Positions 12,896 to 25,343 of a stretch of DNA of 64,000 nucleotides are shown one piece after another. The stretch is taken from assembly GCA_947034895.1 (NCBI GenBank), contig OX344764.1, positions 43,257,348-43,321,347 of the forward strand, read 5' to 3'. The position numbers and the translations under genes are program-made. A model generated the notes under the pieces. That model was not told where the DNA came from, made no database searches, and saw nothing but the letters and a program-made list of their open reading frames with translations. Position 1 is the first letter of the stretch, and every line of letters begins with the position of its first letter. Source of the stretch: Rhytidiadelphus loreus. Its lineage: Eukaryota; Streptophyta; Bryopsida; Hypnales; Hylocomiaceae.

Positions 12896-13295
12896 CGAAT
12901 CGGTTTATTTCTTCTTTGCATTGGCAGGCACCATATTTTTTTGGCCTGTACCCTTGACTGTGACATTCCACTCTGTAGTTATGTACATGAAACTTTTTTT
13001 TTGAACTTTGTCCTTCTGGAATACCGAGATTTGAATTGTTTCTTCAGGAGACTTGATTCGTGCCTATACGTCGTCTGATTTGCCTTCGCGTCTGGCAGCC
13101 ACGCGTCGGCAATTACTTCGTACAAGCTGTGCCAATTCTTTGACATTTCATTCTATGACCGCGACCATCCTGTCAACAGCCCTGAGTATATCTTCCACGC
13201 GATTCCACTTCAGGAGTCTTCGTTGTGGCGTATGACTTCTTCTAGCGAATCCGACGGCGACGAGGTGCAGCATTTTTCTATCGAGCCCATCTTGA

Positions 13296-16200
13296 TTTTT
13301 CTGTCGTTCGCAAGTCTTCGTTTCGTTTCGCTTACATCGTGCAAATGTCATTCGTGAATCCTTCGACGCTCAGGGTTTCGAAGAATGTGAAGAGGAGGAT
13401 GTGGACTTGGAGGCAGTTGCCGCGGAGGACGAGGACACTAGTTCCATTCCAGATTGTGAAGGCATTGCCCGCGACGGATGGTCTGGTAAGGCCCTACTTG
13501 CACGACACGCGGACGGCTCGGACTTCGCGGAAGTGATCATCATCACTGCCGATCCAAACGCTTGCATTGATGGGAGGAACAGATTGGGTAAGGACGACGT
13601 GGGCATTGTTGTACTGGAAGTTCGGAATGGGGACCCCAATGCTGGGGACATGTGTCTGCGTTGGCCTATGCACCAAGTGTTTTATCACGGGCGAAATGGG
13701 TATGTTAGTATGTACGACCATGCTCGTAAACGAGTTGCTATGGATGAAGAGCTACAGGGAAATTGGAAAAGGACAGGCGTTCGGAAGTACCGCTACGATA
13801 GAAGAACCCGTGCTGCCGCATTGGTGGATCGGAGGACACAGATGGTGTCGTATGAATCTATCGCAAAGGTTTTCACTGAATTGTGCTGCGACATGGAGTG
13901 CATTCGGAAGTTTCGTCCTTCGACGATCCGTATGCTTCGCACGGAAATGCACATGCAGTCATTTAAAGTCAAGTCTAGCAAAAATCTGGACGTGCATAGA
14001 GCGTTTCATGAAGAAGTTAGAAGGGGGAAGAAGCTTGTCACCGTGGAGGGCATAGACATTTGTCTACGTGCTTGGCGGATTCTTCACAACATCCCTCTCC
14101 GCACGTTTGAAAGATACAAGGCTAGGGCAGATTTCGACGTCAGAGGTGGTCCTCATGGCAACCTGAAGAGGACGAAATTGAGGAGTGCAACTGTTCAGGG
14201 CATCGAGACTTTGCGCTCATTACTGGAAGCAGCGGCCGACCACATGCCCCATTTGTCTCGCACGTTGCCTACTGGCGAAAGGGTGGGCTTAAAAGTTCTT
14301 CCGGCGGGTACGGAATGGAAGCAGTTCTTGGCGAGTGTGAATGAGGTAGGAATGGGACATGCACTCGGCATCACACATGGGTTTCCATTGAGTATGAAAG
14401 ACAACTCTCGGTCACTTGCTATCGATCAAATGATAGAAGAATGTATGGTCCGTTCATGTCTATTGAAAGTAGGGACCTAGAACCGTCGAAGTGTAAAGAA
14501 CTCCTGAAGTAATTCATAGAGATTTTGGGAAATATGTAACTCCCTGTGTTACATTTTCCATCCATTTCTCTGAAAAGGAATAATGTGGGAACATATTTCA
14601 GGCACAAGTCACTTACTTTACTGGTTGTCTGGTCGGCTTTGTTTGTAGGCGAACGAGGAACTCGGACTGTCCCCTTTGTCGCAATCATGCTTTAGTAAAA
14701 TACGTACAAAACATTTTCCAGAATACGTCATCAAAGGAAGAGGTGACTCGTTTGCGAGATGTATCATTTGCGACAACTTGAAACAATTGAGGGCATCTTT
14801 TGCACCTGGGTCAGAGGACTATGGTCGCATCCAAAGGCGTTTTGAGAAGCACTTGTTCTTGTAGGAAGCGTGTCGGCATGCCTACTACCGCAGTAGGCAG
14901 TTGTCTAGATTACGACCGAAGCAACTGCTATCCATCATGCACGACAAGATGGACCATTCAAAAACAGCATGTCCCGCATTGGCGAGGAAAACAAAGGCAC
15001 TAGATGGATTCATGAAGTTACCCGTGAAGGTGTCAGGAATTTTTGCACACGGACACGGGGATGGCAAGTACGCACACTACAATTTGGATGTCTTTAAAAG
15101 CGACAGCAACTTCACAGTGGGATCGGTGGCGAAGTTGTTGCGAGATTTCGAGGACCCTCCTGCAAAGTCTTCACGATCATTGTTTCGCGGATCCGGTAGC
15201 ACGCAATTGTATCGGGCGTTGCTGAATGGTAGCGATATCTGTGTGGATGCGTTGGGAGAGATTCCGTTTCCACCTATCGAATCCACACCATTGCCACCGG
15301 TGTTACACATTCAAATGGACAACTCCTGGAGGGAAAACAAGAACAGATACGTCTTTTGTTTTTGGTCCCTCTTGGTGGCTAGGCGGATTGTGAAAGAAGT
15401 GGTGGTATCCTTCATGATTGTGGGACACACGCACGACGATATGGATGCGTCATTCGGTCGGTGGAGTCAACAACTCCGCGAAAAGGACCATCCTACTTTG
15501 CCGTCGTTGATGGAGTCGTACATGAAAATGGAGCAAGTTCCTTTCATTCCCCACCTGGTAGAAGAAGTGCCCGATTTCAAAGCTTACGTCAAACCGTTTA
15601 TTGGGATGAAGAAGCAGCAACTCGTGAGCCACTCCAACGGAAGGCAATACAAATTCTTCATGGATGACAAGGGCTGGCCAATCATGCAATACAAACTGGC
15701 ATGTACAGACATCCCGTGGTTGCCCAAAGCGGGCTTGAAGTTATGGAAGGAAGATGCAGAGTACAAACCGATCCTTCCCCAAGGTGATCCGCCGTGCGTA
15801 GCTCCAAAGAAAATGACCAATGAAGCAGAGATTTTGCATGGACTCGATGGATACATCCAACATTGGACGGACATATCTCAAGACGACGCTCCACTGGAGT
15901 ACAAGGCCCGACTTGCACACTTGATCACGTACTGGACCGGAGTGAGAAATGCCTTGGGCAGTGGCGCCGAAGAAGATCTTTCTCAATCCAATGAATTGAG
16001 GCATGGATTTTGGCCTCGAACTCGACAACCCGGGGATCTTACGACGGATTTAATGCAAGATGGAAGGACGCGGGAGGAGGTCGACATGGATGATCCTTAC
16101 ATTGGCACTCTGGAGGGGAGGCCACCACCAGCATACAACGTGGTCACCGATGTCCGCGAGGGGTTCTACCTCTTTGTGAGGCCCGGATTGGATTGTGAAG

Positions 16201-16519
16201 AGCCCGTGTAGCTTGCTAGGGCAGTTGAAAATCCGCAATTTGATCCAACGGCGGAGCACTTTCGTGAAGTTTTGGTGCAATGGCACACCCCATGCGGAGC
16301 ATCGAAGGACCCTCAACGATTGTACGCAGGCTGGGACACGAAGACCAATTTCAGATGGAGGGTTGATCGTACGGCCGAGAAGGCTGACTACATTTCTACG
16401 GACAGTATAATGGCATCGTGGAAACCAAAGAAGAATGATGGGAACAGTTTCATTGCCCCCCGTTAGCAAGTGCAATTTGCAGTGGATCATTTACATCGAA
16501 TTGCAGAGGACGAACAGTG
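13296..16519 (+). pseudogene. Element 1 DUF7869-type transposase (broken)
   Basis: Homologous along its length to the proteins at 42,366-45,208 and 63,004-64,000. In order it shows an acidic N-terminal part, a Cys-containing helical part (around 13,880), a CxxC pair (FARCIICDNL, about 14,753), MHDKMDHSKT (about 14,937), HGHGDGKYAHYNLD, QMDNSWRENKNRY (about 15,316), GHTHDDMDASFGRWS (about 15,426) and a C-terminal module. The spaced D, DN and GHTHxDxD motifs match DUF7869, which I take for an RNase-H-like transposase core (inference). An intron at 14,346-14,648 (GAG|gtagga ... tttgtag|GCG) is required to align it with the intronless element 2 copy. In-frame TAG codons at 14,862, 16,209 (Trp in the other copies) and 16,464 break it; the last plausible stop is near 16,519. 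The 5' start lies in an unresolved upstream exon. Confidence 0.75.
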
Positions 16520-17334
16520 AGGCTCTTGATTTTTTTTTAGGGCGGAGGGCTCTTGGTAAAAAAAATTTTGTTGCTTACAATGCTCCCGTGCACTGTAGAA
16601 GTCAGTAGAGTGGCAGAAGATGCAAGAAATGGTGCTCATTTGCATGTTCATCGACATTTGTACCCTCCAATTTTATTAAAGTCCAAAAAATCAAGTTCCC
16701 GCACATGCCTCGTTTATTCTTCCAGGCCCTACTCCAAATTCAATCTTTGCGGTCCTCACGATCCTCAACAATGCAAATCTAAAGATTTTCTAAAACTTCT
16801 GCACATCATGACTCCTAACCAAAATGTAATCCAATGTTTGCTTTCCTTCCATTCTAGAGGTCGACATCTCTCGCGCCCACACTAGGAAGTATCATGCAAA
16901 ACTCGGACAACTATATAAAATTCAAGGCACTTTCTTCCTTACAAGTTCTACAAAGAAATCCACACCCCTCTGTTTCAAAAATTGCACTTCGCCAAACTTC
17001 CATGTACAAATGGCACATGGAATACCGCCATTTTAACGAAATTGCCCATCTGTTGAATCTTCTCCTGACAGACCATGTCATTACGTGTAGCAGAGGCTGT
17101 GGAGTGGAGTTACACCGGTTGTACATGATCAGCTGTACCACACGATTACGAGGTTGTACTTTACCTTCAAACTCTTTCAGGATGCATTTGATTGCTTCCT
17201 GATCGAAATCGTGATCTGTCCGGAAATGAACGGACTTATGCCTTTCATATCTAAAAAAGCTGTGTCCTGACTTCCATTCGTCTATTCATGATTTATATGG
17301 ACTGTAGTGCTCAATGCTTCTGGGCACTTCAATG
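16520..17334. other. Spacer between transposase and FCP1-like gene of element 1
   Basis: Several short open frames lie here on both strands, none with a recognisable motif. It is probably untranslated sequence and intron of the following gene. Confidence 0.35.
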
Positions 17335-18708
17335 TATTGGCTGCCAGCCGATAAAGGGATTAGCAATCTTCTCTTTGCACATCAATGTGTCGGCTGCCAG
17401 CCGATACTGCAGACTGCAATCTTCTCTACATGCAATCCTGTAACATTGCGTCATACATTGCACGCATGTTTCAGGAATCAACAAACGGGAATCCGCATGT
17501 GCTCAAGAAATGTATGGTGCTCTGTGTCACGGGACTGTTCTGCTTCATCGACACGAAAATCAAGGTGGATAATTTGGACCCTTTCAGAAATGTTGTCAAA
17601 CGCCCAGGACTCGGAGGATTGTTCACCACATTGTTCGAAAAGTTCCATGTCGGGATATGGTCTAAAATGCCAATGGATGAACTCCGCCCTCCGCTGGCTC
17701 ACCTACTTCCGAAACATGTCACAGACAAACTGGCGTTTGTATATGGAAGAGAGTACTGTGAAGATAGTCAAAATTTCCCCTGGTGCTATAAGACGCTCGA
17801 GACTCTTTGTAAGAAACGCCCCTCAAAGGATACTTGTTGCGTGGACCAAGTTCTCATGGTCGACGTCAACCAGGTTTCGTTGCGAAGGACTCCTGATACG
17901 GCGTGCTACCTTCCATACCCTTTTGTGGGTGAAATGGGCCTGCCGAATAACAGCAAAGTTATTCCAAACATTTCAATGGACATTATTCCATTCATATATC
18001 CAATGTACGAGCATGAGTCGGTCTCGGAATACGTCAAAGTATCCGAAAGGCCGGGTCAATTGCACTACGAAGTGGCACAAGCAATCAAGTACGGGAAGCC
18101 TAATTGGGAGGGCTTATTCTGGTAGCGAGTTCATGCTGCTATCGGCTGCCAGCCGACACCCGGTCCGGTTCAGTCGACGGATGGGGAATTCAGGCCACTG
18201 CCTCATGGAACCATGACATGCAGTGACGGTTATGGCAAACCGGAAGATCGGCCACAACTCCTACGTCATGGAATATCTGCGGGTCGGGGAGAACTACATA
18301 ATCAAGGCTATGATGCTGCTATACCGATGTCTCTGGATTTTCATGTAGTCGCGGATATCGGCTGCCAGCTGATACTCTTAGATTGTCTACCTATTACTCA
18401 TGTAATCAGTTCCGTGTCCTTCATAGCTTCATGTATAGGTAGAAAAAGTTGGCCGTTCTGGGTCGCTTTTACAGTGTATGCAAATTAGCGAGTACTACAT
18501 GTGGGATTTTCTGAATGCGCAGGAGTATCGGCTGCCGGCCGACTTTGTTATTTGAATTTCGCAATTCAATCATTCACAGTTCCCGATATATAGCGAATTT
18601 GAAACTATGTATTGGCATTTTTTTTATATATTATGCTTTATCATTTTTGTTCATTGCTTATTGCGTGGACCAAATTTCAAGCAATGTTTTATCGGCCGGC
18701 GGCCGACT
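17335..18708. repeat. Six copies of the palindrome TATCGGCT-GCC-AGCCGATA
   Basis: Sites lie at 17,335-17,353, 17,388-17,406, 18,140-18,158, 18,356-18,374, 18,526-18,544 and 18,690-18,708. They have 8-bp arms around a 3-nt centre, and both arms are well kept. Two sites precede the FCP1-like exon, inside its probable upstream intron, and four follow its stop. None lies inside the coding exon. Confidence 0.85.
17474..18125 (+). CDS. FCP1/NLI-interacting-factor-like protein of element 1 (degenerate active site)
   Basis: An open exon of about 216 codons, probably opening after an acceptor (gtttcag|GAATC at 17,474). The layout matches the FCP1-like protein at 57,345-58,400: a hydrophobic strand plus GLFCF, then RPGLGGLF, a strand ending VGIWSKM (motif II position), a Cys-rich middle (CEDSQNFPWC), VLMVDVNQ (the late HAD motif) and a final DIIPFIYPMYEH helix. 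FCP1/SCP phosphatases use an Asp nucleophile in DxDx(T/V). Here the strand reads VLCVTGLFCF, with Cys in place of that Asp, so it is unlikely to be a normal phosphatase. The upstream part of the gene is not resolved. Its place beside a DUF7869 transposase repeats the association in the 41-64 kb nest. Confidence 0.5.
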
Positions 18709-18835
18709 TATTTCTGGACTATGAAATTGTCCATAATTAGTTAAATATCCGTTTCAGATTATTTAATAATAAATTTAAAAAATTAAAAAATTATTAAAAT
18801 ACTAAAAAAATATTTAAAAAATGTTTAATTAATGC

Positions 18836-18870
18836 AGTCTGACATGGCAGTCTTTATGCCATGTCAGACT
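18836..18870. other. Perfect 14-bp stem-loop
   Basis: AGTCTGACATGGCA (18,836-18,849) and TGCCATGTCAGACT (18,857-18,870) are exact reverse complements around a 7-nt loop. It follows the last element 1 palindrome and an AT-rich tract, so it may mark the end of element 1 (inference). Confidence 0.6.
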
Positions 18871-18875
18871 ACTGC

Positions 18876-19739
18876 TTCTGCGACATTCCCACAATCCGAG
18901 AATGTCAGGGAACTTGAGATCTTTCAATGGCTTGAAAAATACTAAATTCTTAAGAGTTTAGTCATGGAATGAAAAATAGCAATCTCAATGGTTGTGACGT
19001 TGTAATAAACAATCTACATCCTAAAATTGCTACGTTGTAAAAAAAAGGCATTTGGTCCTCAGGGATTAATAAGTTGGACTTTGACTATGCTAGAAGGGCA
19101 TGGGGTATTTATTTTAATATACTTAGGAATAATATAGTTTATGACAAAGGTCTTTTGGGTGCTTGGAAGGTTCCTTAGTTTCTTGTAGTCAATATCAACC
19201 TTCTTCATATTGAATTTGGAATTTGAATCTACAAGTTGACTCTTGTTTGTTTTAAAATCTTAAAATTTTGGTTGCTTTAAAGATTTCTAGATTTGTACCT
19301 TGTAGTTAACAAATGCTTCTAGCTTTAAAATAGTTCTAGTCAAGATGCAATAATTCTTGGATTTTCATTATTAATTAACTTCAATCACACCTCACATTCA
19401 ACCTCAAGAGAAGACCATATTCAATTAAATAGTAAGGCCAATGATTTTGATAGTGGACAAAAATAAAGAAGATTGATGATTGAACAAAAATGATTCATAT
19501 GTTATCCAAATCTACATCCTAAACAATTGGAGTTATATAATTTAGTTTATAATGAATGAGGTCATTACTTATTAGTATTATTAACTTGTACAAGGTACAA
19601 AATAATGAACCCAATATTTGAGTCTCAAGTATTGCTAAATAGATACCAAATCCATTTTTCTAGCCAAATGTTTTTCCCATCATTCTCTCAACTACACAAC
19701 TTTGTAATATGACAACTTGATCAAGATAAACTACATTGC
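18876..19739. other. AT-rich DNA, no gene recognised
   Basis: No open frame or repeat of note. It separates element 1 from the end of the kinase-TPR gene. Confidence 0.4.
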
Positions 19740-20999
19740 CTTTGTTCAAGTCCTCTAATGCATCCACACACTAAACCATGAGCCCATCAATTGCTTAACA
19801 TCCCTACAAGTTTGCAATGTCCAAGCGTCATTAGGCTGGAGTTCATTAGCCTTGTTCAAGTCCTCCAATGCATCCACATACTAAACCATGAGTCCATCAA
19901 TCGTTTAACATCTCTACAAGTTTGCAATGTCCAAGCATCATTGGGTTGGAGTTCATTAGTCTTGTTCAAGTCCTCCAATGCATCAACATACTTGCCCATT
20001 AATCGCTTAACATCTCCACGATTTTGCAATGTCCAAGCATCATTAGGCTGAAGTTCATTAGCCTTGTTCAAGTCCTCCAATGCATCCACATACTTGCCCA
20101 TCAATCGCTTAACATCCCCACGAGTCTTTAATGTCACAACATTGTTAGGCTCAAGTTCATTGGCCTTGTTCAAGTCCTCCAATGCATCCACATACTTACC
20201 CATCAATCGCTTAACATCCCCACGAGTCTTCAATATCACAACATTGTTAGGTTGAAGTTCATTAGCCTTGTTCAAGTCCTCCAATGCACCTACATATTGG
20301 TCCATCATTCTCTTAATGTTTCCACGCCTCATTAATGTCAAAGCATCATTAGGTTGAAGTTCATCAGCCTCATTTAAGTCCTCCAATGCATCCACATATT
20401 TGCCCAATAATCGCTTAATGTTCCCACGCCTATTTAATGTCCAAGCATCATAAGGTTGAAATTCATTAGCCTTGTTCAAGTCCTCCAATGCATCTGCATA
20501 CTTGCCCATCGATCGCTTAACATCCCCACGAGTCTTCAATGTCCAAGCATCATTAGGTTGGAGTTCATCGGCCTTATTCAAGTCCTCCAATGCACCCACA
20601 TACTTGCCCATCAATCGTTTAATGTTCCCACGCCTATTTAATGTCCAAGCATCATGAGGTTGAAGTTCATCAGCCTTGTTCAAGTCCTCTAATGCATCCA
20701 CATACTTGCCCATCAATCGCTTAACATCTCCACGAGTCTTCAATGTCCAAGCATCATTAGGCTCAAGTTCATTAGCCTTGTTCAAGTCCTCCAATGCACC
20801 TATATATTGGTCCATCATTTTCTTAATGTTTCCACGAGTCTTTAATGTCACAACATTATTAGGCTCAAGTTCATTAGCCTTGTTCAAGTCCTCCAATGCA
20901 TCCACATACTTGCCAATAGATCGCTTAACTTCCCCACAAATCTTCAATGTCACAACATGATTAGGTTCAAGTTCATGAGCCTTGTCGAAGTCCTCCAAT
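19740..20999 (-). other. TPR array, about 12 near-identical 102-bp repeats
   Basis: Each unit encodes 34 residues of the form GKYVDALEDLNKANELQPND followed by AWTLKTRGDVKRLM. They fit the TPR pattern (A and L/Y at helix-packing positions, the PN turn). Neighbouring units differ by a few residues only, so the array was recently expanded or homogenised. A frameshift near 19,880 puts the last repeat into another frame. Plus-strand open frames here are shadows. Confidence 0.85.
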
Positions 21000-21315
21000 C
21001 ACTAGTAGAAAATTCAGCGTCCAACTTCACAAAAAAGTGTTGATTCGGACAAAATAGTTTGTGTTGATTTGGACCTGTTGATTTGGACAAAAATCAACAA
21101 GTTTTTGTTGATTTGGACAAAATTCTAGCTAAAACTTGTTGATTTGGACAAAAATTGCAACTAAAACTTGTTGATTTGTACATAATTTTCAACAAAAATT
21201 TCTTAATTTTTTTTCAATTTTTCAATTTTTCAATTTTAAAAAAAAAAAACTGCCCTGCGAGCGCCACATGGCACCGCCACGCGGGCATCACCTAGGTGGC
21301 ACCCCACGCAGGCGG

Positions 21316-21388
21316 GGTGCAATGGGGTTTGAACCTTGCACCCCTTGGCTAGGGGTGCAAGGTCTTATCCATTGCACCATGTGGAAAA
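21316..21388 (-). other. tRNA-like sequence inside the CACTA element
   Basis: On the minus strand an outer stem GGTGCAATGG/CCATTGCACC encloses an 11-bp hairpin (CCTTGCACCCC/GGGGTGCAAGG) followed by GGTTCAAACCC, a good RNA polymerase III box B. The D-arm is poor, so it is a tRNA-derived sequence rather than a functional tRNA gene. Confidence 0.45.
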
Positions 21389-21454
21389 TTACATGACCAT
21401 AATGGGAAAAAAAAGTTATTTATTTCGGTTTTCAAATTTTGGTCATTTTTGGTT

Positions 21455-21813
21455 CAATTCAGCAGACTTTGGAGGCTAATTTCTCATAGTATAGTACCTT
21501 TTTTCAAAAAACTTCAAACTAGTAAAATTTGGAAGATCAATTAAACTTTCATCTCCAAAAATCCGTTTGTGATTTTTAGTTTTAAGTAAAAAGTTATGAG
21601 CAAAATTCAGAGAGGGTTTGGAATGAAATTATTTTTTGATATTTACAAACACTCTCTCTGAATTTTGCCCATAACTTTTTATTGAAGACTCAAAATCACA
21701 AACGGATTTTTGGAGATTAAATTTTACTTGATCTTCCAACTTTTACTAGTTTGAAGTTTTTTGAAAAAAAAGACTTTACTATGCAAAAACAGCCTCCAAA
21801 GTCTGCTGAATTG
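21455..21813. repeat. Large fold-back, arms of about 162 bp
   Basis: The left arm (21,455-21,616) starts CAATTCAGCAGACTTTGGAG and the right arm (21,651-21,813) ends with its reverse complement. The arms stay complementary with mismatches throughout, around a loop of about 34 bases. A homologous fold-back sits in the CACTA element at 34,407-35,585. Confidence 0.8.
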
Positions 21814-23819
21814 AAAAAAGACTGAATTGTGAGTTAAGTAGTTAATAGAAAATATTTCTATTGCTTATACAATGTCAAACTTGGTGGTTTAAAAATTTTC
21901 CACATGAAATTTTAGTGTTAAAAACTTCAATTCAATTAAAGATATTTTAATTATTTGGCAAACATTTTACTAGGAGGTGGTTTGGACACAATTCCTATTC
22001 AAGTTTTTTGTAATGTAGAACATACAATTTGAATAGCTCTAAATTAGAATTTGGAAATTGCTCATCTAGAATTTAAATATTTAAAAAATTTTGTGTTCAA
22101 GAATTGTGTTGAAAGTTTAGAATTAAATTTTTTTTTTTTTAAAACACTCTTGATTTTCATTTTTTTTTAAATTATTAAGTAGAAGCAAGTTCAAGATTGA
22201 AAGAAAAACTAAAGCATTAATAGCTCTAAAATGGAATTGAAATACAATAATGTCAACGGTGAGATTGTTCTAAATAGGAAACTTAAAGTTGTTAAACATT
22301 TTTTTTTGAAAAATTGTGAGAATTGCATCCAAAATTGCATCCAATAAGTTATTTTTTGAAGAAGATGTTCAAATTGCCCGTTTGGACACAAAATTGTTTT
22401 TAACTTTCATAGTACTAATCAAATGGAATGAATAAAAGCTTCACATGTAGACAAAAATATGATTTTCAAGAAGGAAAAAATTAAAAAATTAATTTCAAAT
22501 TTCTGTACATTTCTTATTCTGCCTAGTGACGTGAAATTTATGGTTAAGATGCCATAACTTTTGCTCCCAAGCACCAACTGAAATAAAATCTATATTACCA
22601 CGTAGCTAATAAATTTTTCTATCTTATGAGGAGGTTTCAAAAAGTTTAACTAAAAATTAAGATCATACAAACTTGCCCGAAATCCATTTTGTCCACCGAG
22701 GGGACAATGGTCCTTTAGGGGTCAGAAAAATTAAAATTAAAATTTAAACCTCTAAAGAACAAAGTAGAATTTTTTGACAATATTTCTAGTGTTTTTATTC
22801 ATGTATTTAGAAATTGAATTCCCTTTTTTTTCCTTTAAAATTTTACACAACATGTGGTGAAGGGATAGTTTGAAGGACTCACAATTTTTATAACTTTTGA
22901 TTACATCATGAGAAAGTTATTGTATGATGTATAGATTTTCTAGATATGTATGCATGTTAGCTAAGTAGATTTGAATGTATTTTTCAAATAAATAGGAATT
23001 TCAAATTAGTTTCTAAAATATTAATCTTGTGAGAATTTTTGGATTGTTCTATATAGATTAGGGAGGTGAAACTCATGAAGAATTTCAATTTCCAATTTAA
23101 AGTAGAAATTGCACTGTATAGTAAATTTTAAGTTTCTTTATTGAATGCAATTTCAAATATATATTTTTTAAATTTCAAAAATAGGATGCAAATTTTTGAC
23201 TACAACATGTACATTAGTACATTACAACCATTAGGTTTGGAAATCTTTAGTTTCATTACTAGAATTCTTTTCATTGAATGTTGTAAATCAATCTCTATTT
23301 ATATCCACTTATTATTTTCTCCAAGCATGAATATAAAATATTTTTTGTTGCAATTTTTAATATACATTCTTTAACATATTTTTTTAGCATATGATGGAAA
23401 ATTACAAATTGTAGAATTGATATGTATCTAAATTTTTCAAATAAAATTTTGGAAAAATGAAATATAATCATTTGGTATGAATGAAACATTATTTTTTTTA
23501 AATCCAAGCATCTTGATGTTGCAATTGGTGAAGTTTTTTATTTTACAATTTCAAGATGGAAAATAGGTCAAAATAAATATAAGTTAGATCATTTAGTTAA
23601 ATCTATTGAAAAAATAAATATAAATGAAGATTTAAGCCTTCTTTGAAGACTAATATTTAGAAGCAATTACGGGCCTTTCATATATTAAAAACCTTAATAC
23701 AAACAAAGTTGAATTACATTATGAATTTAATTAGAACTTCAATCAAATTCAAAATATAATTGAAAATAAAATACGATTTGAACTCTAAATTCATAATTTT
23801 TGAAAAATTCTTAATGATT

Positions 23820-24312
23820 TCAAAAACACTCCACAAACAATCCAAAAACAACTCCAAAAACAACCTCAAAAAATCCAAATCCTCCCCCCTCCCCACACCT
23901 CCTCAAACCTCCCCAAATCAATCCAAAATCAACCTCAAAACAACCTCCAAATCAACCCCCCAAACAACCCCCAAATCAATCTCAAACAACCCCAAAACAA
24001 CCCCCCAAACAACCTCCAAAACAACCCCCAAACAACTCCCAAACAACTCCCAAACAACCCCCAAACAACTCCCAAACAACCCCAAAACAACCCCCAAAAC
24101 AACCCCAAAACAACCCCAAAACAACCCCTCAAACAACCCCCAAACAACCCCCCAAACAACCCCCCAAACAACCCCAAAACAACCTCAAAACAACCCCCCA
24201 AACAACCCCCCAAACAACCCCAAAACAACCTCAAAACAACCCCCCAAACAACCCCCCAAACAACCCCAAAACAACCTCAAAACAACCCCAAAACAACCCC
24301 AACACAACCCTA
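23820..24312. repeat. CAAACAACCCC minisatellite
   Basis: About 490 bases of CCCCAAACAAC-like units with almost no G on the plus strand. The 209-residue P/Q/N/T-rich frame here is a translation of this repeat and is not offered as a gene. Confidence 0.85.
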
Positions 24313-24536
24313 AAACATTGAACAAAAACATGTTGATTTGGTTGTTGCACTATTCACATGAACAAAAATTTGTTAAACCATTTTGTTAACTTGTGCTCAA
24401 ATCAACAAAAATTTGTTAACCATTGTGTTAGCTTGGGCTCAAATCAACAAAAAAATGTAAAAACGGTCAATGCAGTATTCAAATCAACAAGTTTTTGATG
24501 ATTTTCTGTTGATTTGGACACAATTTTATACTAGTG

Positions 24537-24850
24537 AATGCGTCCACATACTTGCCCATCAATCGCTTAACATCCCCACGAGTCTTCAATGTCCAAGCAT
24601 CATTAGGCTGAAGTTCATTAGCCTTGTTCAAGTCCTCCAATGCATCCACATACTTGCCCATCAATTGTTTAATGTTCCCATGCCTATTTAATGTCCAAGC
24701 ATCATTAGGTTGAAGTTCATCAGCCTTGTTTAAGTCCTCCAATGCATCTACATAGTTGCCCATCATTCTCTTAACTTCTCCAGAAGACTACAATGACAAA
24801 GCACCATTGAATTGAAGTTCATCAACCATGTTCAAGTCCACCAATGCATC
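24537..24850 (-). other. First TPR repeats (upstream of the CACTA insertion)
   Basis: Two clean 34-residue repeats (for example NYVDALEDLNKADELQPNDA) are preceded by decaying ones with an in-frame TAG. The sequence stops at ...GKYVDA exactly at the CACTA border. Confidence 0.75.
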
Positions 24851-25118
24851 TAAGAATTTGCCATCATTTCCTTGAATTATCCATGATTTGCCAAAGTAGT
24901 AACAATATTTGGAAAATGATTGTCAATGTAAATATCCTCCAAACTATCATCTTTAACCTTAAATGTAGGGTCAAAACCTTTTTCTACTCATTCCTTTTCA
25001 AAATAGTCTTGAATCTACAATTTTGTGTGGAAGATATATGACAATTATTTTCCATGCAACTAAGCTAAACCCAATGATGCACTTATGATATGCTTAATAT
25101 GAACTTCATTGGACAACA

Positions 25119-25164
<46 letters not shown>
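25119..25164. repeat. (AAT)n microsatellite
   Basis: About 15 uninterrupted AAT units inside the intron between the kinase exon and the TPR region. Confidence 0.9.
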
Positions 25165-25343
25165 TATACTACAATATGCTACATTTTAATAGTAAATATT
25201 AAAATTTTAATAACATTTAATATGGAAATCATGCATTTATGTCAACAGTAGTAAAAACTATAACACATACTATACCTTTCCTCTAAATAACAAGACAAAT
25301 AAAATCTTTAGAAAGTCAAAATCTTGAAAGTCAAAATACTTAC

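Larger units (their letters stand above)
21000..24536. mobile_element. CACTA-type transposon (3.5 kb), inserted in the TPR exon
   Basis: It begins CACTAGTAGAAAA and ends TTTTATACTAGTG (inverted, with one change), flanked by the 3-bp duplication AAT at 20,997-20,999 and 24,537-24,539. These ends and a 3-bp duplication define CACTA (En/Spm) elements. No transposase is recognisable, so it is non-autonomous. Inside are a tRNA-like sequence, a large fold-back, a fragment of the TTAA family (end GGTCCTTTAGGGG at 22,709-22,721) and a C-rich minisatellite. Subterminal copies of ATTTGGACA and TGTTGATTTGG are frequent at both ends. Confidence 0.85.

Noticed and set aside
19791..20960. Plus-strand open frames with repeated FKSSNASTYLPINRL
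   Set aside because: Antisense shadows of the TPR array.
23760..24389. 209-residue P/Q/N-rich open frame
   Set aside because: It is the translation of the CAAACAACCCC minisatellite inside a CACTA element.
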